Assembly (NCBI GenBank): GCA_030765045.1
Contig: CM060963.1
Span: 119,789,735 to 119,853,734, forward strand
Source of the DNA: Tenodera sinensis
Lineage: Eukaryota > Arthropoda > Insecta > Mantodea > Mantidae
Reading direction: 5' to 3'
DNA length: 64,000 nucleotides
The stretch's first letter is position 1. Each line of letters starts with the position of its first letter. The position numbers were made by a program, and so were the translations under genes. The notes beneath the pieces are model-generated. The model saw only the letters and a list, made by a program, of their open reading frames with translations, ran no database searches and was not told where the DNA came from. Positions 53,135 to 63,744 of the stretch are shown piece after piece.

Positions 53135-56045
53135 GTGACACAAAATAATGAAAACAATTACTTCAGTGTGTTGCATCAAAATGTGCAGTATTTAGCAAAC
53201 AAAATTGAGCAATTTAGTACACTTATAAATCAAGTAGACCCCATATTTGTAGTTATTACAGAACATGGACTAAAGGAAAACCAAATTGAGCATTATAAAT
53301 TAGATAATTTTGTTTTACAAAATAGTTTTAGTAGATGTAAATTTAAAGGTGGGGGTGTAGCAATATATGCTCATGAGAACTACAAAGAAATTGTGCAAAT
53401 ATACAACTTAAATAAATACTGCATAGAAAAGGATTTTGAAATTGCTGGGGTTAAAATGAATACTGAAGAGGGTAACTTGTTACTTTTTGGAGTATACAGA
53501 CCACCAAGTGGTGAAATTTCAAATTTTTTCAATGGATTAGAAACTGTTGACAAAATACTCAGTATATAGACACAAAATTGTAATAATAGGTGATATAAAT
53601 ATAAACTCTATCAATGGAAATAACGTGTGTACAAAACTTACAGATTTATTAAATATGTTTAATATTAAAATGCATATTAAAATACTGACTAGGGTTACCT
53701 CAACATCAGCTACCGCTATAGATCAAATTGCCACAAATATTGATAGTAAAAGAGTAAAAGTAGAAGTATTTGACAGTTGTGTTTCTGACCATAAGGCACA
53801 GATAATGAAAATTCAAAAAATTAATGTTAGAAGTGATAAAATTGTAAAGGCAAGAACAAGGAAAATCAATCCATATAATATAAATGGGTTCAAAAAGTTG
53901 CTCCAACATGAATCATGGGATAAAGTACATGATACTGACTGTGTAAATGAAAAATGGGAGAAGTTTTATCTCATATTTAATAAACACTTTGATACTTTGT
54001 GTCCAAAACGGGTTATGAATAAGTGCAAAAAACAAAGTAATAAATTAATCCTCCCACCCAGTGTAATTAAGATTCGGGAATCAATGAAGAACATGTATAT
54101 ATTTTATAAGCAGTATGGTAATCGTTTGTATTATGATAGATATAAAAATTACAAAAAAGAGTATGAAGCTGCTCTCAAAAATTTAAGGTTAGGAAGTATT
54201 AAATATAAGGTAACTACTGCAAAAAACACAAGTAAGGCTATATGGGATGTAGTAAATGCTAGTAAGAAAAACTGTAAAACTTCAGAGAACATTAATTACA
54301 ATGTTTAATTTACAATGTTTACAATGTACAATTTACAATGTACATTTAATTACAATGTTTAATTACAAACATCAGAACAAAAGGGTTGATAATCCAGTAA
54401 GCATTAGTAATATATTTAATGAATACTTTATAAATGTAGCGGTGCCTAAGGGAAATACGAGTAAAACGGTTAAAATGGATATTAATGAGGGAATAAAACA
54501 AATTGGTAGCACAGTGTTCTTAAATCCTGTAACTGAAACAGAATCAAAATTATTACTCAATTCAAATCTAAGAACTCAAGTGGGTGGGATGAAGTTTCAT
54601 CAAAACTCCTGAAACAATGCAAGGAAGAATTAGTTAATATCCTAGTACATCTAATAAATGCCTCTATAGCGGAAGGAATTTTTCCGAACTGTTTAAAAAA
54701 GGGGGTTGTTAAACCGTTACACAAAAAGGGTGATGTTACTAATGTGAGTAATTATAGACCAATTACTTTAACATCTACTTTTGCTAAACTACTGGAAAAG
54801 GTTATTTTAAAGAGAATCTGAAGTTTTTTGGATAAACACAACATTTTATCTAATTCCCAGCATGGTTTTCGGAAAGGTTATTCTACAGTTACTGCTGCGG
54901 TAGAATTTATAGATGAACTAATTAACAAAATGGAAAATGACAATCAAGTAATGGGGATTTTTCTTGATTTATCAAAGGCCTTCGATAAAAAATTGGAACA
55001 TTATGGTATAAGGGGGACTACAGATAAATTAATTAATACATACTTACAAGGCCGGGTACAAAGTACAGAAATAATATGTAAACTAAACCAAATAGAAACA
55101 AAATATGAATCCTCATTAGCAACCGTTAAATATGGAGTCCCACAGGGATCTGTGCTTGGACCTTTACTATTTACATTGTACACTAACAATTTACCAGTGA
55201 TTAATAATGTGAAAACTGTATCATATGCTGATGACACATCTATAATTTGTTGGGGAAAAGATCAAGACAACTTAACTAATAATATACACTCAGGTACAGA
55301 TGTAATACTTAAATTTTTTGTTAATAACAACCTAGTTAATAATTTAAACAAGACAAGCATAATATATTTTAAAATTAGTAATTGCATGTACAACAATATG
55401 AAAATTAAAATTGGAAATGAAGAAATAGATACAACAGATGATCACTTATTTCTAGGATTGCATATTGACAAAAACTTATCATGGACAAAACATGTAAATT
55501 ATATATGCAAGAAAATGAGTAAGGGTATGTATCTATTAAATTACGTGGCACACTATTTGGATAAACCTAATATAAGATTGATTTATTATGGAATAATTCA
55601 TTCTTATTTGAATTATGGTATTGAATTATGGGGTACAACGTGTAAAGAGAATTTAAAACGATTATTGGTATTACGGAAGAGGTGTGTAAGGATTGTATGT
55701 TCACTAAAATCAAGGGACTCATGTAGAGAAATTTTTAAAAAAGAAAGAATTCTTACAGTGGTTGCATTATATACTTTTAGAGTTATTTTACTAGTTAGGA
55801 GAACTACAAATATTCGGAGTAACAGCAGTATACATAAATATGACACAAGAACTAAAGAGAATATGTATAGGGAAGTGAAGAGTAAGAAATTCTTCGATAA
55901 AAATCCATTTGTAATTGGGAAAACTTTATACAATAAGGTGCCAACCACAATTAAACAATCAACTGGTTCCAAGTTTAATAAATGCTTAAAAAATTACTTA
56001 ATTGAGAGGGCTTTTTATGACATAGATGAATATCTGCAATTGTGA
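53135..56045 (+). pseudogene. CR1-like ORF2 (endonuclease and RT)
   Basis: The endonuclease part is at 53135-53569 (LHQNVQYLANK, VVITEHGLKEN, LLLFGVYRPPSG). It continues in another frame from 53570 (VIIGDININS, SCVSDHKAQI). RT follows with VVKPLHKKGDVTNVSNYRP, then a TGA near 54820, HGFRKGYST, LDLSKAFDKKLEHYGIRG, YGVPQGSVLGPLLFTLY and the catalytic VSYADDTSIICWG. About nine residues usual after SKAFD are deleted. A small tandem expansion of tttacaatg is at 54296-54350. The end at 56045 is intact. Confidence 0.87.
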
Positions 56046-56159
56046 TTTTGAAGATTTTTTACCATTAAGACAGTTACTTTAGCAATTTATGTAACCTGAT
56101 ATATCCAACATGTATATGTTCTAAAAGGATGAATAAAGATACATACTAATGTGCTGAAT

Positions 56160-57681
56160 GTTTGTTGTAAATTGAGAAATATATTGTAAATGCCGCAGTT
56201 GTCGTGGGGATGCTCTCTCATTTTTTTGCTTGAATGCAAACATAAGTGGTTTATGATCCGTATATATTATAAAATCATTTCCTTCAAGAAAATACTTAAA
56301 TTGTTTGACAGAGAGATTCCTAGCAATTCTATATCATAGGTGCTGTATGCTCTCTGTGCAGTGTTTAGTTTCTTTGGATAGAAGGCGATGGGTTTCCATC
56401 CATTTTCTTCATATTGTTGTAGAACACTTCCAACTGCAAAGTCACTTGTATCTACCACTAATGCTAGTTGAAATGTTGGATCTGGAAATGTTAATATTGC
56501 TGCATTAGCTAAGTCTTGTTTGCATTTCTCAAATTGTTGAATAGTTTCAGGAGTCCATTCAATTTTTCGTTTATCTTTCTTTTTTGCGCCTATCAGGTAG
56601 TCGTGTAGCATAGCCTGTGTTTCTGCTGCATTTTTAAGGTACCGTCGATAGAAATTAACAGTGCCTAAGAACAAACGAAGATCATGAATTGTTTCTGATA
56701 GCTTGTAGTCAAGAATCACTTTCACTTTATCTGGCAGAGGTCTGGAACCTTCACTGGTGATTAAATGTCCTAAAAATTCCAGTTATTCTACACCAAATAC
56801 TGATTTAGAGACGTTTAAGTGGAGTCCAAATTTATTAAGTCTTTTAAATACCATCTTGAGATGTTCACAATGTATTTCATTAGATTCTGAAGCAATCAGA
56901 CAATCATCAATATATGGAAAGACAAAGTCTAATCCTCTAAATACTTCATTAATGAAGCGTTGGAAACTGCTTGGTGCATTTCTAAGTCCATTACGTTAAA
57001 TACATACAATCCAAATGGAGTTATTATTGCTGTTTTTGGCTTATCTTCTTCGGCTACTGGAATCTGGAAGTATGCCTTGAAGAGATTAATTTTACTAAAT
57101 ACCTTTTTTCCTCTTAATATATGTTGAAAATCTTCAATCCGAGGTATTGGGTATCGATCAGGGATAGTCTGAGCATTCAGCCGTCTATAGTCACCACATG
57201 GTCGGAAAGTTACATCTTTCTTTGGGACTATATGCAGGGGACTAGCCCATTGAGATTTTGATGGCCGAATAACTCCATTATCTTGCATGAACTGGAATTC
57301 CTGTTTGGCAATGTGAAGCTTCTGAGGATCCAGCTGTCTCGGTCTGCAATGTGTTGGTGTTCCTTCTGTTGGAATGAAATGCTGGATACCATGCTCAATT
57401 TTTGTGGGTACCAATTGAAGTTTGGTTAAATTTGGGTAATTGGATAGTAAATCAGCAAATTTTTGAGTTTTTGACATAGTGCTAATTATATTATTAGCTG
57501 TAACAGCTGTTATTTCACCCTTAATGCAGAGTTTTGTTTCACCATCAATTAGTTGTCTTTTATTTAGGTCAATTAATAAATTGAATTTTTTAAGAAAATC
57601 AGCTCCTAAAATGCCCTTGCTAGTTTTTGCTACTATAAAAGGCCATTGGAGTTGTCTGCGGAGTCCTAAATCAATATTCAT
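56160..57681 (-). pseudogene. Gypsy-B reverse transcriptase and RNase H
   Basis: From the right: protease end KTSKGILGADFLKKFNLL, then RT (MQDNGVIRPSKSQWASPLH, KKDVTFRPCGDYRRLNAQT, KVFSKINLFKAYFQIPVA). The catalytic FPYIDDCLIAS is near 56895-56925 in another frame, followed by FLGTVNFYRRYLK. RNase H is present (LALVVDTSDFAVGSVLQQYE; IIYTDHKPLMFAFKQKNERA at about 56190-56270). Frame changes near 56930-57000 and 56725-56780 and an in-frame stop inactivate it. Confidence 0.87.
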
Positions 57682-57748
57682 GCTTTTAAACCCATAAATT
57701 GGAATCTCAGTATCATTTGCCGCATACAGTTTAAAATTTGAACGTGAA

Positions 57749-58486
57749 TCTAAAGAAAGAACAAATTAGCAACTAAAAACTTCACTTATCTTAGTAATGT
57801 TGCATGTTCTCCTTGAATAAGCAATAAAAAATTTACAAAGATTTTTAAAGAATATGGAATAAATTTGGTCCCTCAAAATAAATTTAATATACAAAATTTA
57901 CTTAATTTTTCTAAAAAAGATAAAATACCAAATTATAAAAAATCTGGCATTTATCAACTTAGCTGTTTAGATTGTGATAAGGTTTATATTGGAAAAACTA
58001 AACGTCATTTAGAAACCAGAATAAAAGAACATTTTAGAAATATTAAATGATCTGTGGCAGATCATTTTTGATCATTTAATCATGAAATTAATCCAGAAGT
58101 TAAATTATTAAAACAATTAAGTGGTCCGATAGATTTAATGGTTTGGGAAAAAAATTTTATTTTAAAATACAGGAACCGTGTTATGAACTTCGAATTAGCA
58201 TCTATAGATTGTATTTGTTAATTTTTGTTTTCAGAGTTTGGTAAATAAAAATTGAATATCAGTATTTGCTTTTGTTTTCAGAAAATAAAAAAAATGAAAG
58301 ATTGTAGCTTTGGTAACGAATTTGTTTGTATAGCTTTGAGAATGAGTTGGAGACAACTTGAAACCCTGGGTTAGCTTGTTCAAGGAGAACATGCAACATT
58401 ACTAAGATAAGTGAAGTTTTTAGTTTCTAATTTGTTCTTACTTTAGAATCTTGTTGCTTCACTGTTAATAGCTTCAATTTTCCTTG
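57749..58486 (+). mobile_element. Penelope family B element, 5'-truncated, hairpin-bounded
   Basis: 12-bp duplications tttgaaYgtgaa (57737-57748 and 58487-58498, one mismatch) flank the 738-bp insertion in the Gypsy-B protease. It starts tctaaagaaagaacaaatt and has the inverted repeat plus tail tgttgcttcactgttaatag, exactly as in the solo hairpin elements at 20415 and 21956. Between the repeat arms is the C-terminal part of a Penelope gene. This links the hairpin elements to a second, diverged Penelope family. Confidence 0.85.
57843..58222 (+). pseudogene. GIY-YIG endonuclease, Penelope family B
   Basis: The frame at 57865-58050 encodes YKKSGIYQLSCLDCDKVYIG followed by KTKRHLETRIKEHFRN. GIY and YIG motifs, the Cys pair CLDC and the catalytic Arg region match Penelope endonucleases. 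After stops at 58048-58072 it continues in the same style to WEKNFILKYRNRVMNFELAS and a stop at 58220. RT is absent. It differs strongly from the GIY-YIG at 22-28 kb. Confidence 0.85.
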
Positions 58487-58498
58487 TTTGAATGTGAA

Positions 58499-58600
58499 TT
58501 TTTGTTATTGGCATTTGCCGGAATTATGGAGACATCAGCCCCACTGTCCACAAGGAATCGTAAACCCGTTTTTTTGTCACGCACAAATAAGCAGGATTTG
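58499..58600 (-). pseudogene. Gypsy-B aspartic protease, N-terminal half
   Basis: The minus strand encodes RFLVDSGADVSIIPANANN, with catalytic DSGA. The rest of the protease lies beyond the Penelope insertion at 57640-57736 (LYAANDTEIPIYGFKSM). Confidence 0.85.
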
Positions 58601-58646
58601 CAGCAATTATTAATAGTTTCAGTAGCAGAGTTCGCTGCCCACTCGA

Positions 58647-59441
58647 CTACTTTTTCAAGTTTTCCGGATCATTCCATGAGCATGGAGGTTGACATTTTTC
58701 AGGAAAGCATTTGTTTCCGAACTTAAAATGATAATAACAATATTTTCCATTGTAATTATATCTTCTGCTACGTCGATTTCGACTGGAGCTTCGACTTCTG
58801 GGCCTAACAGGCTGTAATGAGGCTATACGCTGTTCTAAAGCAGATATCTGTGCAGAAAGTTTGGTTATGGCATTGAGGTTGCTTTCGGATACTTCATTAT
58901 CCGTACTAGCTGTTTTATTTATGCTGTAAAGCTCATTATGGGGGTTAATTTCAATAATTTTATCTGTCATAATAGCAATCTTCTCGAAACCCTCGTCAGA
59001 CACTATCAAAACATGCTTAATGGAGTTCGGTAACTTTTCTAACCAGAGAGTGCGAAGTACTTTCTCGGATATGTTAATACCAGCTAAAGATTGCATTTTC
59101 CTTAAAAGTTGGCTTGGTTTCTTGTCTCTGAGCTCCAAACCCGTTAATAAGCATTTTATTTGCCTTTCTTTGCTTTCTTTGAACGTATTCAAAAGACGTT
59201 CCTTGGCAGCAGAATATTTGTTCGATTCGAAACCTTTAATTATGTCCCAGATATTTTCTAGATATTTAGGTTCAAGTTGAGCAACCAGGTAGTTAAATTT
59301 GGTGTCTTCCTGGGTTATTTTTGAAATTTTAAATTGCACTTTCACTTGAAAAAACCAAATTTCTGGTTTTTCTACCCAGAATGGCGGGATCTTCACGCTT
59401 ACCTTATTAGCTTCCTCAAGCAGATTTTCGCTTTCATTCAT
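58647..59441 (-). CDS. Gypsy-B gag
   Basis: The 264-codon open frame begins MNESENLLEEANKVSVKIPP near the primer-binding site. PPFWVEKPEIWFFQVKVQF and LLTGLELRDKKPSQLLRKMQ are hallmarks of the insect Gypsy gag type (PPFW near the start, D-x-KPSQLLR). A Ser/Arg-rich basic stretch (RPRSRSSSRNRRSRRYNYN) precedes CYYHFKFGNKCFPEKC, a zinc-knuckle-like CCHC end. It forms the particle and binds RNA. The frame is open, but the rest of the element is broken. Confidence 0.85.
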   Translation of the reverse strand: MNESENLLEEANKVSVKIPPFWVEKPEIWFFQVKVQFKISKITQEDTKFNYLVAQLEPKYLENIWDIIKGFESNKYSAAKERLLNTFKESKERQIKCLLTGLELRDKKPSQLLRKMQSLAGINISEKVLRTLWLEKLPNSIKHVLIVSDEGFEKIAIMTDKIIEINPHNELYSINKTASTDNEVSESNLNAITKLSAQISALEQRIASLQPVRPRSRSSSRNRRSRRYNYNGKYCYYHFKFGNKCFPEKCQPPCSWNDPENLKK

Positions 59442-59467
59442 GTTGTCTTGCGATGCACTCGTAAATT

Positions 59468-59485
59468 ATCACGTCGGGGTCACCA
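59468..59485 (-). other. Gypsy-B primer-binding site candidate
   Basis: TGGTGACCCCGACGTGAT on the coding strand, starting with the complement of a tRNA CCA end and lying 11 nt inside the 5' LTR. The tRNA identity was not determined. Confidence 0.65.
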
Positions 59486-59496
59486 ATTATACAGGG

Positions 59497-59633
59497 TGAG
59501 TATACTATGTAAATATATAAAATGCTATCGCTTACTTAAACCTTTATTTACTGCCATTCATTCTACAACAACAGAACCTTGTTGCCATGATACAACTCTT
59601 TCTTTTTTTTTACTGTAGTGTATACATCCCACA
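59497..59633 (-). repeat. Gypsy-B 5' LTR
   Basis: Partner of 50423-50558; ends at TG/CA. Confidence 0.9.
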
Positions 59634-59683
59634 TGTCCATATCTAAAATGAAGTTTAATACCCCAATCTAGGTCCAAGAAGTA

Positions 59684-60374
59684 CCGTATTTTATCGCGTA
59701 ATCCCCCCCCCCCCCCCTTTGTTTTTTCTCAAAAAATTTGCTTGAAGACATTGGGGAGGGAATTATGCGAGTGGTGCTTCTAGGAATTCAGAAAGGAAGG
59801 GAAACCATGTAGTATTATGTAAAAGTTACATAGGTATACAGTAATTTGTGAATGAACTGGATACATACCACAGTTTCATTGGGCCTACAAAGTATTGTTT
59901 GTTTCTTTTCTCTGACTGTTCTGCAGTCTCACTTTCGTCACTATAATCACTACTTTCATTTATATCTGGCTCAGATAACACATCTTCATTTTCACTATTC
60001 CACCACATGTCGTCAGAACCATCAATAGCACAAGAAATACTAGTTTTTTTAAACTCTTCTTAACAATATGACGACTTGTAACAAACTGACTTCCAAACAC
60101 GTCTGCAACTTTACATTTCAATTTTATGATATGTTGTGACAATGGCAAAACGAGTATTTTTGTGGCCAGCAATGCGTTCATTGTTGTCCATGACAGGCAC
60201 TGCTGCGTCGATTGTTGTCCATTATCAAGTTATATGAAGGCCGCTCCAATACGAACGAATCAGGAGAGGGAATTATGCGATGTTTAATAGGTAAATAATT
60301 TTTAGTGATGAAAAATCATATGGGAGGGAAATATGCAGGGGGGGGGGGGGGGGGCCTTATTTGATAAAATACAG
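59684..60374 (-). mobile_element. pogo/Tigger-like MITE with poly(C) ends
   Basis: TA (59682-59683, 60375-60376) flanks the inverted repeat CYGTATTTTATC. About 15 C follow at the left and about 17 G precede the right end, so the homopolymers are themselves inverted. ggagggaattatgcga phrases also recur inside both ends. The interior keeps an acidic minus-strand coding scrap (MWWNSENEDVLSEPDINESS, 59826-60008) like the tail of Tigger-type transposases; the DDE domain is missing. Confidence 0.75.
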
Positions 60375-60471
60375 TATATTTGCAAAATTTTATTTAACAT
60401 AAAAATACATATTATATAAAAAAGGATAAGTGAATAAATATTTACATTTTTCTTATAAATAAATATTTTAG

Positions 60472-61224
60472 TTATTATTTATTTATGCCAACAAACTTAC
60501 TGTTGGTGTTTTTAAACACACAAGCCGTGTGTGGGCAAAGTTTAAGAGGTAGAACTGGAACTTAAAAATTCAATGCCACAACTGGGATTTGAACCACAGA
60601 CCTTCCGCTTGCCGGGCGGACGCTCTAACCACTGAGCTATTGTGACAAACTGCCAGAATGGCATTAAATTCTCAAGCCAGTTCGTATTTCTCCTGGTAAA
60701 CCACAAAGGCAGTCTCACATCAGAAACAATTACCCCAATGGTGACTTACTATTGTAAGTACTTTATATTCCAGGATTAAATAACCTTCACATGGTAATTA
60801 TTATTTATTTATGCCAACAAACTTACTGTTGGTGTTTTTAAACACACAAGCCGTGTGTGGGCAAAGTTTAAGAGGTAGAACTGGAACTTAAAAATTCAAT
60901 GCCACAACTGGGATTTGAACCACAGACCTTCCGCTTGCCGGGCGGACGCTCTAACCACTGAGCTATTGTGACAAACTGCCAGAATGGCATTAAATTCTCA
61001 AGCCAGTTTGTATTTCTCCTGGTAAACCACAAAGGCAGTCTCACATCAGAAACAATTACCCCAATGGTGACTTACTATTGTAAGTACTTTATATTCCAGG
61101 ATTAAATAACCTTCACATGGTAATTATTATTTATTTATGCCAACAAACTTACTGTTGGTGTTTTTAAACACACAAGCCGTGTGTGCGCAAAGTTTAAGAG
61201 GTAGAACTGGAACTTAAAAATTCA
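60472..61224 (-). mobile_element. S1 SINE tandem array, minus arm
   Basis: Two complete 326-bp units and one partial, head to tail, minus orientation. tRNA-like heads are at 60574-60646 and 60900-60972. gaggtagaac recurs at 60546, 60872 and 61198. Units are almost identical. The arm stops inside the third unit at ttaaaaattcaatg. Confidence 0.92.
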
Positions 61225-62366
61225 ATGTTTACCAGGAGAAATACGAACTGGCTTGAGAATTTAATGCCATTCTGGCAGTTTGTCACAATAGCTCAGTGGT
61301 TAGAGCGTCCGCCCGGCAAGCGGAAGGTCTGTGGTTCAAATCCCAGTTGTGGCATTGAATTTTTAAGTTCCAGTTCTACCTCTTAAACTTTGCCCACACA
61401 CGGCTTGTGTGTTTAAAAACACCAACAGTAAGTTTGTTGGCATAAATAAATAATAATTACCATGTGAAGGTTATTTAATCCTGGAATATAAAGTACTTAC
61501 AATAGTAAGTCACCATTGGGGTAATTGTTTCTGATGTGAGACTGCCTTTGTGGTTTACCAGGAGAAATACGAACTGGCTTGAGAATTTAATGCCATTCTG
61601 GCAGTTTGTCACAATAGCTCAGTGGTTAGAGCGTCCGCCCGGCAAGCGGAAGGTCTGTGGTTCAAATCCCAGTTGTGGCATTGAATTTTTAAGTTCCAGT
61701 TCTACCTCTCAAACTTTGCCCACACACGGCTTGTGTGTTTAAAAACACCAACAGTAAGTTTGTTGGCATAAATAAATAATAATTACCATGTGAAGGTTAT
61801 TTAATCCTGGAATATAAAGTACTTACAATAGTAAGTCACCATTGGGGTAATTGTTTCTGATGTGAGACTGCCTTTGTGGTTTACCAGGAGAAATACGAAC
61901 TGGCTTGAGAATTTAATGCCATTCTGGCAGTTTGTCACAATAGCTCAGTGGTTAGAGCGTCCGCCCGGCAAGCGGAAGGTCTGTGGTTCAAATCCCAGTT
62001 GTGGCATTGAATTTTTAAGTTCCAGTTCTACCTCTTAAACTTTGCCCACACACGGCTTGTGTGTTTAAAAACACCAACAGTAAGTTTGTTGGCATAAATA
62101 AATAATAATTACCATGTGAAGGTTATTTAATCCTGGAATATAAAGTACTTACAATAGTAAGTCACCATTGGGGTAATTGTTTCTGATGTGAGACTGCCTT
62201 TGTGGTTTACCAGGAGAAATACGAACTGGCTTGAGAATTTAATGCCATTCTGGCAGTTTGTCACAATAGCTCAGTGGTTAGAGCGTCCGCCCGGCAAGCG
62301 GAAGGTCTGTGGTTCAAATCCCAGTTGTGGCATTGAATTTTTAAGTTCCAGTTCTACCTCTTAAAT
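61225..62366 (+). mobile_element. S1 SINE tandem array, plus arm
   Basis: Four units at 326-bp period in plus orientation, with tRNA-like heads at 61282-61354, 61608-61680, 61934-62006 and 62260-62332. Each head has A box tagctcagtgg, B box ggttcaaatcc, and acceptor stem gtcacaa/ttgtggc. The anticodon loop ccggcaa has C at position 33, so it would not be a working tRNA. The array ends at ttctacctcttaaa. Confidence 0.92.
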
Positions 62367-62370
62367 ATTT

Positions 62371-63580
62371 TAGTATTTCTCAAATACCTATTGTATAAAT
62401 ATTTTCAATACTTTCTCTACAAGTACATATATTTAGAGCTTTCCTCATTCTATTTACAACATAAAATTTTATCTCATAACTTAAAAAAGTCATAAGAATT
62501 ATTATCCTTGCCACTTGATGTCTGTTGATTCAGTTGCATGTGTGAGACGGGGAAGTACCCTAAATTACACCATACATGTTTGTTGAACCAGGCTAAGCAA
62601 GTATGTAACATATTGAGCTCAGTATTAATTTATGTCGTTAGTTATAACCAGATCACCCAAAAGCAGTTGGGCATGTTAATTATAAGTGTGAATTAAAAAT
62701 GCCAAAAGTGAAATAGAATGTATGTAAACATTTGCAACAGTATGTATTAGTTATTTTACTGTCGATTGGAAAATACTATTTTCCCAGCCTTGTGCGAAAT
62801 CTGTTAGTGCAGATCAATGTTCCCAAGTGATGCAACATTTGTCAGAAACTAATCATGCAGCAGCTGTCTCACGTCTTTCTCAAGGCAATCTCTTATAGCA
62901 GAATCAACATCATGCTCTTCTTCTGGTACAGATGAGACGAAAACTTCAATGTATACATATATGACTAGAATTATAAGACCAGAATGTAAACTCAGACACA
63001 ACAAGACTCCTTTTTATAACATTTTAATAATATCAGACACATAAGTTTAAGTATAATTTTTGTATAGTAAAACTTGTAAATTTTAGTTGCCTCTTGAACA
63101 TATTATGTGAACTTGGGTGCCTTTCTGTGTAGGAGAAATCGACAGATGACAAACATCTTTTGTGATTTTAGCTAAGGGATGGCTTTGTATTGACACTGCC
63201 CAAGGTTACAGCTGGGGAAACAATATAACCTCTTGAGTAACAGGACAGGCTGAAGGTTGCGTGGTTGAAAGAAGACAAATACTGGAAATTCAGAAGACCA
63301 GAGTCTCTTCTGGTGAAGTTGTCAATGGGGAATCTGTGACCAAGTTTCACGCCAAAAACATCGCAGTGTCGAAAGTGATCGAGATTAGTGTAAGGATGCG
63401 GTAAATAGCTGGGATATGCAGATATGTTAACAAAGAATAACAGAAATTTGCCCAGGTTTGTTTTTCTTCGAGGCATTTATGTGATGGAAAATAAACCACA
63501 AAACGTCAGTGCAGTGTATTTTGTTATCTAACCTCGCACCTGAGAAGACTTAAGTCCCTGACCCATGCCTACCTAATACC
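62371..63580. other. No recognised gene
   Basis: A+T-rich. A minus-strand stretch near 62840-62940 reads SSVPEEEHDVDSAIRDCLEK and could be a decayed coding fragment; nothing else was recognised. The frame at 63168-63476 lacks family features. Confidence 0.4.
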
Positions 63581-63584
63581 ACAT

Positions 63585-63713
63585 TACCTAATCCCATGCA
63601 AATCAACGGAGCCATCAACAGCAGAGCCTCTAATCTGGGAGTACCAGCAGCGATCCCAGGCAGCGATGTACAGCACAGAGGCAGCTACTGCACCAGCTGA
63701 GCTACCGAGACAT
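63585..63713 (-). mobile_element. Second tRNA-derived SINE type (S2), fragment
   Basis: The minus strand has TCTCGGTAGCTCAGCTGG, a perfect A box. About 33 nt later comes cctgggatcgctgc, a B box with one mismatch, and then a G+C-richer body. No anticodon arm is well preserved. Different from S1. Confidence 0.5.
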
Positions 63714-63744
63714 CAAGAACCCGACACACAGTAAACGTTCAGAA

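Larger units (their letters stand above)
52002..56147 (+). mobile_element. CR1-like non-LTR retrotransposon, nearly full length
   Basis: The element is inserted in Gypsy-B; AATG lies on both sides (51998-52001, 56148-56151). It has an esterase-type ORF1, an ORF2 with apurinic-type endonuclease and RT, no RNase H, and the 3' end gatgaataaagatacatac. 5'-truncated relatives occur at 28085-29305 and 34435-35124. Point stops and frameshifts make this copy inactive, although its length is close to complete. Confidence 0.88.
50423..59633 (-). mobile_element. Ty3/Gypsy retrotransposon, family B, with two nested insertions
   Basis: Short LTRs of about 136 bp at 50423-50558 (3') and 59497-59633 (5') start TGTGGGATG and end ACTCA on the coding strand. 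A primer-binding-like TGGTGACCCCGACGTGAT is at 59468-59485 (complement), 11 nt inside the 5' LTR. A purine tract GGAAGGGGAGTGA precedes the 3' LTR. Coding order on the minus strand is gag, protease, RT, RNase H, integrase. It is split in protease by 57749-58486 and at the end of RNase H by 52002-56147. No clean target duplication was seen. Confidence 0.88.

Noticed and set aside
61282..62332. Four apparent tRNA genes on the plus strand
   Set aside because: They sit at fixed positions in S1 SINE units and have C at position 33 and SINE flanks, so they are SINE heads, not tRNA genes.
60472..62366. CRISPR-like regular repeats
   Set aside because: The period is 326 bp, units are SINEs with no variable spacers, and the genome is eukaryotic.
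63168..63476. 102-codon minus-strand frame
   Set aside because: No recognisable family, composition bias or neighbour support.
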